Source: an uncultured Alistipes sp.
Lineage (GTDB): Bacteria > Bacteroidota > Bacteroidia > Bacteroidales > Rikenellaceae
Assembly (NCBI GenBank): GCA_944326035.1
Contig: CALVCS010000011.1
Coordinates: 368,062 to 432,061 of the forward strand
Length of the DNA: 64,000 bases
Direction of reading: 5' to 3'
This document shows, one piece after another, positions 6,760-16,398 of the stretch. Position 1 is the stretch's first letter. Each line of letters starts with the position of its first letter. The translations under genes were made by a program, and so were the position numbers. Under the pieces are notes generated by a model, which did not search any database, had not been told where the DNA came from, and saw only the letters and a program-made list of their open reading frames with translations.

Positions 6760-9700
6760 TTATTTAGTGGCTTTGGGGGCGGTTTTCGAACCTTTATCGG
6801 ATTCCGTGGAGACGTTCTCTTTTTGTTGATGTAAGAAGTGTACAACGGCATATTTGGCCGCTGCAATGGTCTCACGGTTCACCTTCTCGATGACGCTGCC
6901 GCGTGCCAGGTCGTCACTATTGATGTACCCTTCGAGCATCAGCAACTGAACGATCATGTTATTGATGTTGGTCTCTTCGCTGTAGCCTTCAGCCAGATAG
7001 AGCTGGTCGAGCTTGGCGGCAAACTCTTCGGCAAACTCCGGATAGTTCGGGAAACTCATCAACTCATCGTACGTTTCGCTGAAGCTAGTCAGCTCGATGT
7101 TGAGATTCGGGGTGACCAATAACGGACTGAACTCTTGTTTGCGATCCGAGGGATGGAAATCGACCAGGTTGGAAATGTCCACCTTTTTATTGCGGTTATC
7201 CATCCGACGAAGATCGGCTTTGCGCATAATGTCTAACTGGTAGAGGTAGAAATTATAGCGCCAGATTTCGGAACTGTTCATCTCGCCGCCGAAAATATGG
7301 TGGTATTTTTCCTTGATCAACTGTTTGACTTTGATCTTGCCGGCATTGATTTCGGGCTTATTCACCCGCACCTCCTGGATGAGTTGTTTGAGGGCTGCTG
7401 CGGCTTTCTGCGGACCGGTGATCTCCCGGCCTTTCTTGCCGATTTCGGTCGACAATACACCGCATTGGATCATCCGGGCTTTGCCTTTCCCGTCTTTCCC
7501 ACCACGCAGACAGGTGATTAAGTTCTGAATGCACTCCATCTGCCCCTCTTCGGCGATGAAGGGTTGACCGCCCGGGGTGCTGGCCAGTGCATCGAAAATC
7601 GCGCTGAACATCTTCCGATCGATTTTCATCGTTGCCACACCGGGCGCATCATCCTGGGTATAGCTCAGCGAGGCGATAAAACGATTCTGGATCATGTCGA
7701 AGTCAACCCCTTCGATGCGGTAACGAATCCCCTCGCGGGTGAAGCTGTGTCCGACAAAGATCAGGCGGACGACTTCGGGAATGTCAACCTTGTCCATCAA
7801 TTTGAAGGACGATGCCAGATAGTATTGTTTTTCGGCCGGGGCATAATCCCAGTCGAGAATGTCGTCCAGGTAGTTTCCATGTTTGGAGATCACTTCGACG
7901 ATATTCTTGTCGGCCGTATACCGTTTGAGGGTCCGGTGGAAGTTGGGACCATCCTGACTGGTGGCCTTTTCTTTACGTTCCCCGTGGGCGTCGATATACA
8001 ACAGGAAGTTTTCGGGGTTATCGACCCGGGTGATTCCCCCTTCGTCTTTCGCGTAATTGCTGGCCGAGAGCATGATGTCGACCTTATACGGCATGGTGAT
8101 GTCGCACATGCCGCTGACCGTACTGCGCGAATTGAGGTCGTCTACATTACTGTCGGCACTGCTTTCGAACAGATACTTGTAGTATTTGATGTAGTCCGGG
8201 TCGAAGTCCGTCGTGCGAGAGAAGTCCCCCACTTCGGTCCCGATTCCATAGAGATTACCTTCGGCATCTTGGAACTCGTGGAACATATCGCCGGCGATCA
8301 TCTTCACCGAACGGATTCCTTCGAGGTTGTTACGCAGCCATTTGAGAACAAAGGCGGCGATCATTTCGCTCTTACCTACCCCACTGTCGCCGTTGATTTC
8401 GATCACGAAGACGCTACCGTCGTTCTCTTCAACCATGAACAGAGAACCGTGACGAGGAATCCCTCCGATCTCTTTCACCTTTTCGTTGATCACCGTTAGG
8501 CGCGGTTTCTTGACGTCGCCGAAATAGTCGGCTTCCGATTTCAGCGGGGTGACGATCGTTTTGATATTGCCGGACGGGCCTTTGATGTCGAAATAACCGA
8601 TCTGCGGGAAGGAGATCAGCTTTTCGGGAGCCCCCAGCAGCGAGATGACATCCGGCACGAAATTGCGGATATCTTTCAGGCTAATGTCTTCGGTGTAGTT
8701 GAGCCGATAGTTGTCGGTCAGGTATTTCATGTATCCTTTCTGGAAGATCACCAGCTCTTTGACAATGCCGTGTTTGACCACTTTACAGCGGTAGTCGTCC
8801 GAGTCCATATTTTCGACGAAGCGGGCCAGTCGATCCATGAAGAACGACGAGGAGGGCCGGGTGTCGATGTAGCGAATATACTCGGTGGGATAATCGGACG
8901 GAATTTCGCCATCCGGTTTACGGCTGTCAAGACGGTCGATTTTATGGAACGGGTATTCTCGTTTCTTGGCATCGGTTACGATACGGGTGTGAACCTGAAC
9001 GGGTTGTTCCGACGAAATCACGCCACATTTAGACATCAGTTCGTTGATCCAGTGGATGCGGCCGTTGTCGAACGTCTCCAGGGTCTTGTTCTCCATGTCG
9101 AACCCTTTATAGAGCGAAATGCCGTGTTGAACCATTTCGTTGACGCTGGAGTTCTGTTTCTTGAAGGCGGTTTCCACGATCCGCACCATGGTGTGGGCAT
9201 AGCGGTTGTAGTAGTCCGTGCCACGGGTCCGTTTGATCATGCTGATGTAGAAGCGGACGACCTTGCGGCTGACCGAATAGATCTCGTTTTCCGCAATCTT
9301 GATGTCTTTCTTGCGCATGATGTAGTTGCTCAGTTCGCGCAACTCCATGGGTAGCAGACTCGACACGAACTCTTCGGCAAACATCCGCAATTCGCCATCT
9401 TCACAGCTTTCGATGCGCTGACTGAAATATTTCAGCTTGTTGCAGACCTGTTTGTAGAACGAATGGTCGTTGTTGAGCAGATAGAGATAGAGGATCTTGT
9501 CGGAGACCTCTGGAGCGTTGTCCATGCCTTGATAGATCGTCTCTTCGATGTAGCCGATGCTGCGGCGCGAGAAGATCTCCAACGAACGGAATTCGGGAAT
9601 TTCGCGCAGATTGCGCATGAATTCGTCGACCCAGATATTGAGATTCAGTTCGGTCAATTTGATGCCGGTGATCTCTTCGAAGCACTCGCCGGCCACGTGG

Positions 9701-12700
9701 ATGATCTCGCGGCGACTGGGTTCCAGGCTCTCCTTTTCGAACGGCAGGTTGAAATGAAGCAGAATCTCGCGGATGTGCTTTTTGAGAATTGCATTCAGCC
9801 CTTCCAGTTTGGCTTTGTCCAGTTCCGGGTCGCCCGTCGCGTTGATGGCCAGGATTTTCATCTTGCTGTCCGAGAAAAGCAGATTCTCCATCTCGATCAA
9901 GATCTCGCGCATCACGTTTTTCTCTTCGGGGTTATCCAACACATGATGATTGGGCTGGAAGGTCCGTTTGTTGGTGATGTATTTGAGGATGACCGCTTTG
10001 CTGTATTTCGAGCTGACTTTGTTGAAATCCAGATCGGCCAGTGCCGGGATTTTGCGATAGACCTGAGCCAGCAGGTTTTCGTACACCTTGGTGAAGGCCG
10101 AGCTCTTGACGAATTCGAATACGTCTTTGCACGAGCCGATCAGGTCGCCGTGCAGTTCGATCACCGAATTGGCCGAACGTCCGATGGTCGTGATCGTTAC
10201 CCCGCTCTTCTCCGGTGAGGTGTGGTAGAGCGAACGGACATCACGGATTTGCAGTGACGGAGCCTTGTCTTTTTTGTAACGGGCTGACAGGGCATAGTCT
10301 TCGATGACCGCATCGATGAAATCCTGATCCTTGGGGTAATAGAAGACCTGAGCGAGCAGATCGCTGCTCTCTTTCTCTTTGTTGGCTTCATCGGCGCGTA
10401 AGGCGGCGAAGCGATTCCAGTATTTAATCAGGATAGAGAAGGCATCTTCGATCTCGGCGGCGAAAACTTTCATCCCCTGGGGCGAGGCATTGATATAGCC
10501 CCCCAGCGAGAACCGGATTAAGCCGGTGGGATAAGGTACCGTAGCCACCCCTTTATGTTTGGCCAAGGCCCGGCAGAAGAGCAGTAGATCCGGATAGGCA
10601 TAGGGCCCCGTAATCCGGAAGTTGAACAGATAGGAGCCATCCGAATGGATATAATCCATCTGCGTCCCCTCGGGGGCTTCTTTCAGCAGTCGTTGGGCAA
10701 TCTCTTGGGCCATTTTTTGGCGAGTGAGCGATTCCTTGCGGAAGTTTTTGTTCACCCGGAAACGGTTCAGGTTTTCCACCAGGCGTTGCTGATAGTAGAC
10801 GAAGAAAGGTTCGTCATGGTATTTGAAGTCGTCCGGCAACCCCAGTACGTCCAGTTTGTCGAGGGCGACCAGTTCGTCCAACAGGAAAAGATACAGCGGA
10901 GAGCCTTCGAAACCGGCGGTTTTGTGCAGTTGACGGTTGGTCTTGCTGATTTCGTTGTTGTGTTCGGTCTTGCCGATTTGGTTGATGATGAATTTGACAA
11001 TGGCCTTTTTGATCTTCGATCGGGAGGCGTTTTTGGGCAGTTCGGCTTCGATCTGGTCCTTGATGCTCTTGGCGACCTGGGCGGTTTCCAAGGTGTTGTT
11101 GAGCATCAGCAACGAGTTGTTGTTGCCGTGTTCCGCGCTGTTGCAGCTACGGGCGTATTTCGCGAAATCGGCGGCCTGAGGCGTCAGGGCAACGGCCCCC
11201 AGACGTTCCCCCGTGGCAGCCAGGTTTTTGGTGGTCGATAGCGACGAGACGGCTTTGATGCGTGACTGGGCGTTGATGTTGTTCATGATGTAACGCGAGA
11301 TCGTCCGCCATTTGGGCATCTCCCGATCTTCGATCTTCACGCTTTCGGCATAGGCTTCGTCCAGGAACAGGGTAATTTTGCAGCTGTTCAGGAAGCGCAG
11401 GAAGTTGTTGATCGCTTCGGTGTTGAAGTCGCTGTACCCGGTCGGGTTGTTGGGGTCGTTGATGATAATGGTGGTGTTTTCGCAGAACAGATCCCACAGA
11501 CTGCCGCTGTCGTCGAACAGGGCCAGCGTCGATTTGATCCGTTGTAATTTGTCGATCAGACGATCGTAGGCCAACCGACCCTGTTCGTCATTTTCGATTT
11601 CGATGTCGAACGGGTTGATGTCGAAACAGTCGTCCGGCAAGAGGTCTTTGTATTCCCAAGCTTGTACGGCGTTATAAATAATGTACGGTTTGGGCCGTCC
11701 GTTCGGATTGAAGAGCAGATCGCGGATGATCATCTGTACCGAATCCGAGACCGAGGTCTGATCCAGATTGCCCAGGGCCGATAAAAAGTTCTTGACGATG
11801 TTTTGGTCCTCTTCGCTCAGGGCGAAATATTTGTCCCGAATGCCCAGGTCGATCAGGAACTTTTCATAACGACCTTTGTTATCGGCATCTTTGATGGTTT
11901 TGGTCAAGTATTCCTGGTATTTTTCCAGGAAGAGGTTGATGCCGAAGTTTTTGTGGAAATGGTTGTGCAGGGTCCGCTCGTAGCAGCTGGGGATGATCTC
12001 CAGGATCAACTGACAAGCATAACGGATGCGGCTGCCCAGGTTATTGAATGTTTTGCTGAGCAGATAATCGCCGAACGTTTTGATCTGGTGGCGTCCCCCA
12101 CCCTCCAGGATCGTGATGACGTCGATGAGTTTGTTGCCGGCATAGAAATATTGTTTCATGCGGCTTTCGAACTCGTCGATCAGCTCCTGGGTCTGGATCT
12201 TCTTGTTGTCCTGTTTGTGGCAGTTTTCCAGGAAGAAGATAAAGTCGCGTAACTTTTCCAGCGAATATTTGTCCTGGACCACCTGGCGTGAGAAGGCATC
12301 GAGCTTGAACAGCGTAATCCGTTTTTCCAAATTATCGGTTTCTCCGGTCTGCTCCTTGAGCAGGATGTTCAGTTCGCGGGTATATTCGGCGATCTGGGCC
12401 TCGATCTTTTCCCGAAATTCGATCAAGTATTTCAGGTTGACGTTTTCGAGAATCAACCGCAGGTTGAGTTGCGTATTGGCCGGCGAGCCCAACTTTTTGG
12501 TGTGAACGATGTTCAGGGTGTTGATGATGCCGTTGTGGAAGCAGAATACCAGCGAGGTGTTCGAACTGCGCGACTCTTTGGAGTCGTCCACGATCACCAG
12601 ACGGGTCAACAGCGGAAACCACTTCTCTCCGGCGTAGTGATTGATGCGGGCATGTTTTACCTTAACGACGAACACGGAGGTGGTGTCGGTGGTCATGCGT

Positions 12701-13470
12701 TCGTAGAGGACTTCGGGAGAGGGGCTTTCCATCACCACCACACAATCCTTATTGAAGACATCGCCGCGCAACAGCGACACCGCCTTGTCGGCATTGCCCG
12801 ACACCACGGTGCGGATCATGCCATTCATCCCCTTGAAATTCACCGCCCATTGACTACGATGCAGAAAGTCCTTCTTTTCGGCCTGGGTCGTATAGTGGGT
12901 GCTCTGGCTGATCATCTGTTCGAGGGTGTCCATCAGGTAGTTCCAATGGGCTTCGTTGATGTCGCCCGTGACACCGATCACATCCCGGTATTTGCGCAGG
13001 TCGCGGACATGCCCCCCCAATTGCACTTGCGACATGAAATCGATGTGCGAGCTGTTGATGGGCGGAGTGCCCACGGACAGATCGTGGCTGTCGCGGATAT
13101 TACGCAGAATATTTTTGACTTCGGGACCGGTGCCGTCGGTATCGAGCAGGGCGTTGATCTTGCTCGTAAATTCACCGCGTTTACTGCTCAGCTCGAAGGC
13201 TTTGGAGTTGTGGTGAGGCACGAGCATCAGCGATACGTGCGTATAGCCCGGGATATCTTCGCGGAATTTAAGCAGGTAGCGGTTGATTTCGGCCTGTTGT
13301 TTGGCGGGGTCGTCGGGTTCCTCCATGCAGAGGGTGACGAAGCTGGTCAGGTTGTCGAAAATGTGACGGGGCAACAGGATTTCGGCCCTCTCGCCCAACG
13401 ACTCATACAGATTGAGCAGTTGGCGGGCTTCCTGGCTTAAAAAGGCTTTCGGTTCTCCTACAATTTTCAT
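6760..13470 (-). CDS. Giant multidomain protein with PLP aminotransferase-like and HPrK/PEPCK-like P-loop regions
   Basis: One uninterrupted frame of about 2236 residues from the ATG at 13470 (the upstream TTG at 13491 is less likely). No signal peptide or membrane segment is seen, so it should be cytoplasmic. Residues about 1-600 are mostly helical and I recognise no family there. About 600-1010 resembles fold-type I aminotransferases: NDPNNPTG (Asp672-Gly678), DEAYAE (Asp704, Tyr707) and STTKNLAATGERLG, where Lys748 is the candidate PLP lysine. About 1010-1620 is again unassigned and helical. A P-loop GDSGVGKSE (1694-1702, Lys1700) matches the HPr kinase motif. It is followed about 20 residues later by KMIAGD, possibly equivalent to the HPrK kinase-2 aspartates, and by an Asn/Asp/Arg-rich section (DLNSRSTVSG, PYKVDIMLSASN). 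The C-terminus is Lys/Ser-rich. It stands alone between a divergent promoter and a terminator. The function is unknown. Confidence 0.8.
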   Translation of the reverse strand: MKIVGEPKAFLSQEARQLLNLYESLGERAEILLPRHIFDNLTSFVTLCMEEPDDPAKQQAEINRYLLKFREDIPGYTHVSLMLVPHHNSKAFELSSKRGEFTSKINALLDTDGTGPEVKNILRNIRDSHDLSVGTPPINSSHIDFMSQVQLGGHVRDLRKYRDVIGVTGDINEAHWNYLMDTLEQMISQSTHYTTQAEKKDFLHRSQWAVNFKGMNGMIRTVVSGNADKAVSLLRGDVFNKDCVVVMESPSPEVLYERMTTDTTSVFVVKVKHARINHYAGEKWFPLLTRLVIVDDSKESRSSNTSLVFCFHNGIINTLNIVHTKKLGSPANTQLNLRLILENVNLKYLIEFREKIEAQIAEYTRELNILLKEQTGETDNLEKRITLFKLDAFSRQVVQDKYSLEKLRDFIFFLENCHKQDNKKIQTQELIDEFESRMKQYFYAGNKLIDVITILEGGGRHQIKTFGDYLLSKTFNNLGSRIRYACQLILEIIPSCYERTLHNHFHKNFGINLFLEKYQEYLTKTIKDADNKGRYEKFLIDLGIRDKYFALSEEDQNIVKNFLSALGNLDQTSVSDSVQMIIRDLLFNPNGRPKPYIIYNAVQAWEYKDLLPDDCFDINPFDIEIENDEQGRLAYDRLIDKLQRIKSTLALFDDSGSLWDLFCENTTIIINDPNNPTGYSDFNTEAINNFLRFLNSCKITLFLDEAYAESVKIEDREMPKWRTISRYIMNNINAQSRIKAVSSLSTTKNLAATGERLGAVALTPQAADFAKYARSCNSAEHGNNNSLLMLNNTLETAQVAKSIKDQIEAELPKNASRSKIKKAIVKFIINQIGKTEHNNEISKTNRQLHKTAGFEGSPLYLFLLDELVALDKLDVLGLPDDFKYHDEPFFVYYQQRLVENLNRFRVNKNFRKESLTRQKMAQEIAQRLLKEAPEGTQMDYIHSDGSYLFNFRITGPYAYPDLLLFCRALAKHKGVATVPYPTGLIRFSLGGYINASPQGMKVFAAEIEDAFSILIKYWNRFAALRADEANKEKESSDLLAQVFYYPKDQDFIDAVIEDYALSARYKKDKAPSLQIRDVRSLYHTSPEKSGVTITTIGRSANSVIELHGDLIGSCKDVFEFVKSSAFTKVYENLLAQVYRKIPALADLDFNKVSSKYSKAVILKYITNKRTFQPNHHVLDNPEEKNVMREILIEMENLLFSDSKMKILAINATGDPELDKAKLEGLNAILKKHIREILLHFNLPFEKESLEPSRREIIHVAGECFEEITGIKLTELNLNIWVDEFMRNLREIPEFRSLEIFSRRSIGYIEETIYQGMDNAPEVSDKILYLYLLNNDHSFYKQVCNKLKYFSQRIESCEDGELRMFAEEFVSSLLPMELRELSNYIMRKKDIKIAENEIYSVSRKVVRFYISMIKRTRGTDYYNRYAHTMVRIVETAFKKQNSSVNEMVQHGISLYKGFDMENKTLETFDNGRIHWINELMSKCGVISSEQPVQVHTRIVTDAKKREYPFHKIDRLDSRKPDGEIPSDYPTEYIRYIDTRPSSSFFMDRLARFVENMDSDDYRCKVVKHGIVKELVIFQKGYMKYLTDNYRLNYTEDISLKDIRNFVPDVISLLGAPEKLISFPQIGYFDIKGPSGNIKTIVTPLKSEADYFGDVKKPRLTVINEKVKEIGGIPRHGSLFMVEENDGSVFVIEINGDSGVGKSEMIAAFVLKWLRNNLEGIRSVKMIAGDMFHEFQDAEGNLYGIGTEVGDFSRTTDFDPDYIKYYKYLFESSADSNVDDLNSRSTVSGMCDITMPYKVDIMLSASNYAKDEGGITRVDNPENFLLYIDAHGERKEKATSQDGPNFHRTLKRYTADKNIVEVISKHGNYLDDILDWDYAPAEKQYYLASSFKLMDKVDIPEVVRLIFVGHSFTREGIRYRIEGVDFDMIQNRFIASLSYTQDDAPGVATMKIDRKMFSAIFDALASTPGGQPFIAEEGQMECIQNLITCLRGGKDGKGKARMIQCGVLSTEIGKKGREITGPQKAAAALKQLIQEVRVNKPEINAGKIKVKQLIKEKYHHIFGGEMNSSEIWRYNFYLYQLDIMRKADLRRMDNRNKKVDISNLVDFHPSDRKQEFSPLLVTPNLNIELTSFSETYDELMSFPNYPEFAEEFAAKLDQLYLAEGYSEETNINNMIVQLLMLEGYINSDDLARGSVIEKVNRETIAAAKYAVVHFLHQQKENVSTESDKGSKTAPKATK

Positions 13471-13807
13471 CTCGTTTCTTCTTGGTTGCAACGTATCGAA
13501 TCACTATCAGGCCGGTCGGCTATTTTGAGGGGAAAACAACCTCTTCCGGTTGGGAGCAAAGATAGAATATAAAAATCCGGAATCCCAGGACGTGTTAAAA
13601 TTTTATTGTATTTGTGTAAAAATATACAAAATAATATATTCCGAACTTCAATGGGAAGGGATTGTTCTTGAGACTAAAAGTACGGTTTATTTCCTGATTA
13701 AAAAACAGTCAGCGTCGTTTCGCGGCGGGAATTTATCGACAAAAGGTTAACAGTTCTTCCTTTTCCCCGCCGAAATTTTTTATTTTGAAACCCCAAACTG
13801 AAAAATC
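13471..13807. other. Divergent intergenic region between the giant gene and the dipeptidase gene
   Basis: About 340 bases without a supported gene. It holds the minus-strand -7 element at 13557-13564 and an AT-rich stretch at about 13570-13700. No clear structured RNA or plus-strand -7 element is seen; a run TTTTTTATTTTG near 13777 has the wrong internal spacing. Confidence 0.6.
13557..13564 (-). promoter_or_regulatory. -7 element TATCTTTG for the giant gene
   Basis: CAAAGATA on the plus strand is TATCTTTG on the minus strand, an exact TAnnTTTG match about 87 bases before the ATG at 13470. It supports the ATG start and an independent transcript for this gene. Confidence 0.65.
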
Positions 13808-15031
13808 ATGAACTGGAAAACCTTTCTCGGGGCTTTCGGGGCCCTTTTTCTCCTGGGTTCTTGCCAGGAGCAGACGCTGGAAGAGCGGGCCGATGCGCTG
13901 CACGCTCGTATCTTAACGTTGGATTCCCATAACGACACCCCCTTGCGTTTCCGCTTGCCGGAGTACGATATTATGCAGGATAATCCGGGGGTATGTGTCG
14001 ACTATCCGAAAATGGTCGCCGGAGGCTTGGACGGCGCTTTTTTTGCCGCGTATATTCGACAGGGGGCTCGGGACTCGCTCTCTTTGGAGGCGGCTACGCA
14101 ACGGGTGCTTACTCTGATCGACGACATTCGTCATATGTCGGCTGAGCATCCGGATCAATTTGCCCTGGCAACCACGCCGGAAGAGGGCCTGCAGAGCAAA
14201 CAAGCCGGGAAACGCGCCGTATATATTGGGGTGGAAAACGGCTATGCGATCGGTCGCAATCTGGACGTATTGGACCGTTTTTACGATTTGGGGGTGCGTT
14301 ACATGACGTTGTGCCACACTCGTAACAATGATATTTGCGATTCGGCGAATGATACGATTGCGGAGCATGGAGGGTTGTCGGCGTTCGGGCGTCAGGTCGT
14401 CGACCGCATGAATCGCCTCGGGATGATGGTGGATATCTCGCATGTCAGTGAACAAGCGGCCTTTGATGCCATTGCTCAGAGTGCCGTTCCGGTGATTGCC
14501 TCGCACTCGTGTGCGTGGGAAGTGTGCCATAATCCACGCAACATGAGCGATAGCCTGTTGGTGGCGATGGCGGAAAAAGGCGGCGTCATGCAGCTTTGCA
14601 TTCTGAGTAGTTATGTGCGTCCCGACATTCCCAATCCGCAGTTGGATTCGGCTTTGAGGGCCATGCGGGCACACTATGCCGCTTTGGCGCCCTTGACCCC
14701 CGAGCAACAGCGTGAACAGCGGGCTGCGATGTATCAGATCTATGAAACCTATCCGCCCCATTTGGCTTCGGTTTCGGAGGCGGTCGATCATATCGATCAT
14801 GTGGTTCGTTTGGTGGGGATCGATCATGTAGGGATCGGGACCGATTTCGATGGAGGCGGTCAGTTGGCGGACTGCAAGAACGCGGCTCAGTTGAAAAACA
14901 TTACGATCGAGTTGTTGCGACGGGGCTATTCCGAAGAGGATATCGAAAAGATCTGGAGTGGCAATTTGTTGCGGGTGATGCAGGCGGCTCAGGATTACGC
15001 GGCTCAACAGACCTCGGCCTCTCAACGTTAA
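13808..15031 (+). CDS. Membrane dipeptidase (M19 family) lipoprotein
   Basis: A 407-residue zinc dipeptidase of the renal dipeptidase family, exported and lipid-anchored (signal LFLLGSCQE, Cys19). The metal-site motifs are present: HND in LDSHNDTPL, the bridging Glu in YIGVENGYAIG, His in VDISHVSEQA and in PVIASHSCAWE, and the late conserved DHVGIGTDFDGGG. The C-terminal helix YSEEDIEKIWSGNLLRVM is typical. It probably cleaves dipeptides, including D-residue ones, at the cell surface or in the periplasm to feed amino acid uptake. It is a single gene with its own terminator. The start is set by the signal peptide. Family assignment is firm; substrate preference is not visible. Confidence 0.93.
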   Translation: MNWKTFLGAFGALFLLGSCQEQTLEERADALHARILTLDSHNDTPLRFRLPEYDIMQDNPGVCVDYPKMVAGGLDGAFFAAYIRQGARDSLSLEAATQRVLTLIDDIRHMSAEHPDQFALATTPEEGLQSKQAGKRAVYIGVENGYAIGRNLDVLDRFYDLGVRYMTLCHTRNNDICDSANDTIAEHGGLSAFGRQVVDRMNRLGMMVDISHVSEQAAFDAIAQSAVPVIASHSCAWEVCHNPRNMSDSLLVAMAEKGGVMQLCILSSYVRPDIPNPQLDSALRAMRAHYAALAPLTPEQQREQRAAMYQIYETYPPHLASVSEAVDHIDHVVRLVGIDHVGIGTDFDGGGQLADCKNAAQLKNITIELLRRGYSEEDIEKIWSGNLLRVMQAAQDYAAQQTSASQR

Positions 15032-15050
15032 GGGCTGGTTGAAGCCATAT

Positions 15051-15087
15051 AAAAAGAGACGCACCTATGTAAGGTGTGTCTCTTTTT
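15051..15087. terminator. Hairpin with A-run and T-run after the dipeptidase gene
   Basis: AAAAAGAGACGCACCT (15051-15066) pairs with 15072-15087 with one G-T wobble and a five-base loop, then a T-run. It ends the dipeptidase transcript, and the A-run allows use by the minus-strand metal efflux operon as well. Confidence 0.82.
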
Positions 15088-15216
15088 TATAGACGATCTC
15101 ATGCGCGCAGAGCGCCACTCGTCGGAGCCTTGGGGTGATTCGTGGTTATCCGCCGCGATGGATCGTTGGTGAAGGGCGGCATGCAAAGGCTCGCACGAAG
15201 CGATCGACGGAGTGTA

Positions 15217-16398
15217 TTACAGCGTATAGCGGAACAGCTGAGCCACGGCCAGTCGGTAATCCCGTTCGATGGTAAGCAGCTGTGCCCGACTTTCGAACAG
15301 CATGTTGACCTCAGTAAAATAGGCAATGATGTCGATTTGTCCCGCATCGAGCGCTTTTTTCAAAATCTCCAGGTTGTTTTGGCGACTCAAAAGTTGTCGA
15401 AGCTCCAGCCCGGAACGTTGGAGGGTTTGGGCCTGTTCGTAGAGCTGTTTGAGTTCGGTGGAGAGGTTGAGCTTGGAACTCTGCAGTTGCGCTTGCGAGA
15501 AGAAGCTCCGAGCCTTGGCCGCTTTGACTTTGTTTTTATTCTCAAACAGCGGAACAGAAATCCCCACTACAAAACCTTTCGCTTTGCCTTCCAGTCCGAA
15601 GTTTTGGCGATACCCTACCTCGAATTGGGGTAAGGATAACGACCGGTTCAAGGCAATGCTCCGTTGGTCGATTCCGTAGGCATGTTCCAAGGCTTGCAGG
15701 TTCGGATCGTTCTGCATGTATTGTTCTTCGAGCAAATGGAGAGGCGGTAAGGTCGGTTCCGGCGTATAATTCTGTGCCGTGAATTCGATCGGTTCTCCGC
15801 CTACCAGATTGGAGAGCTGTTCGAGTTTGCTGCGGAGTGCCGTTTCGTTGAGACTCAGTGCCGTCTGGGCATTCAATTGCTCAAGGCTTATTTTGTTGAT
15901 GGCGATAATATTGGCGTCTCCGGCCTCCAGTTTTTGTTGATATGCCTGGGCCAAATGTCGGGCATTCTCCAGTCGTTCGTGCAACAACGCTTCCTGCTGC
16001 CTTAGATAGATGATTTCCAGGCAGGTCATTTGGGCGTTCAGCAGGAGTTGGCGCCGAAAGGCTTTCTGTTCCTGATCGTACATTTCACCTTTGAGACGTG
16101 CGATTTTGTTGCGGTTTCCGTAGGCACTTGGGAAGTCGAACGTCTGTACGACAGACAGTTCTCCGCTATTGCCGCGATTCTCACCACTCCCCCATAAACT
16201 TTCATAGCCGACCGAAGGATTCGACAGATAATTGCCGGTTTTGGCTTCCAGTTTCTGGGCTTCGGTCAGTTTTCGTTGGGCTTCCATGGCGATCGAAGCC
16301 TGTTCGACCCGAGCCAGCACCTCTTCGATGGTATTTTGAGCGACGAGCGTACTTCCTGCCGGAAACACGCAGGCCAAAAGGAATATTAGTCGTTTCAT
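15217..16398 (-). CDS. CusC/CzcC-like outer membrane channel (TolC family)
   Basis: A 393-residue outer membrane channel of a heavy-metal RND exporter. It has a cleavable signal peptide (MKRLIFLLACVFPAGSTLVA) followed by two helical repeat units (AQRKLTEAQKLEAKTGNYLS, LPQFEVGYRQNFGLEGKAKG). Barrel-strand segments such as FVVGISVPLFENKNKV match the second TolC-like repeat. It is somewhat shorter than classical TolC. Its start overlaps the end of the pump gene by four bases, so it is the last gene of the operon. The product should form the exit duct for the pump and adaptor encoded upstream. Confidence 0.9.
   Translation of the reverse strand: MKRLIFLLACVFPAGSTLVAQNTIEEVLARVEQASIAMEAQRKLTEAQKLEAKTGNYLSNPSVGYESLWGSGENRGNSGELSVVQTFDFPSAYGNRNKIARLKGEMYDQEQKAFRRQLLLNAQMTCLEIIYLRQQEALLHERLENARHLAQAYQQKLEAGDANIIAINKISLEQLNAQTALSLNETALRSKLEQLSNLVGGEPIEFTAQNYTPEPTLPPLHLLEEQYMQNDPNLQALEHAYGIDQRSIALNRSLSLPQFEVGYRQNFGLEGKAKGFVVGISVPLFENKNKVKAAKARSFFSQAQLQSSKLNLSTELKQLYEQAQTLQRSGLELRQLLSRQNNLEILKKALDAGQIDIIAYFTEVNMLFESRAQLLTIERDYRLAVAQLFRYTL

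Noticed and set aside
7564..8499. Several long plus-strand frames inside the giant gene (here and at 12469-13440)
   Set aside because: They are antisense to a continuous frame with recognisable motifs, and their composition mirrors shadow frames elsewhere in the window.
13913..15064. Open frame of 383 codons on the minus strand opposite the M19 dipeptidase
   Set aside because: The plus-strand dipeptidase has a full set of metal motifs and a signal peptide; the opposite frame has none.
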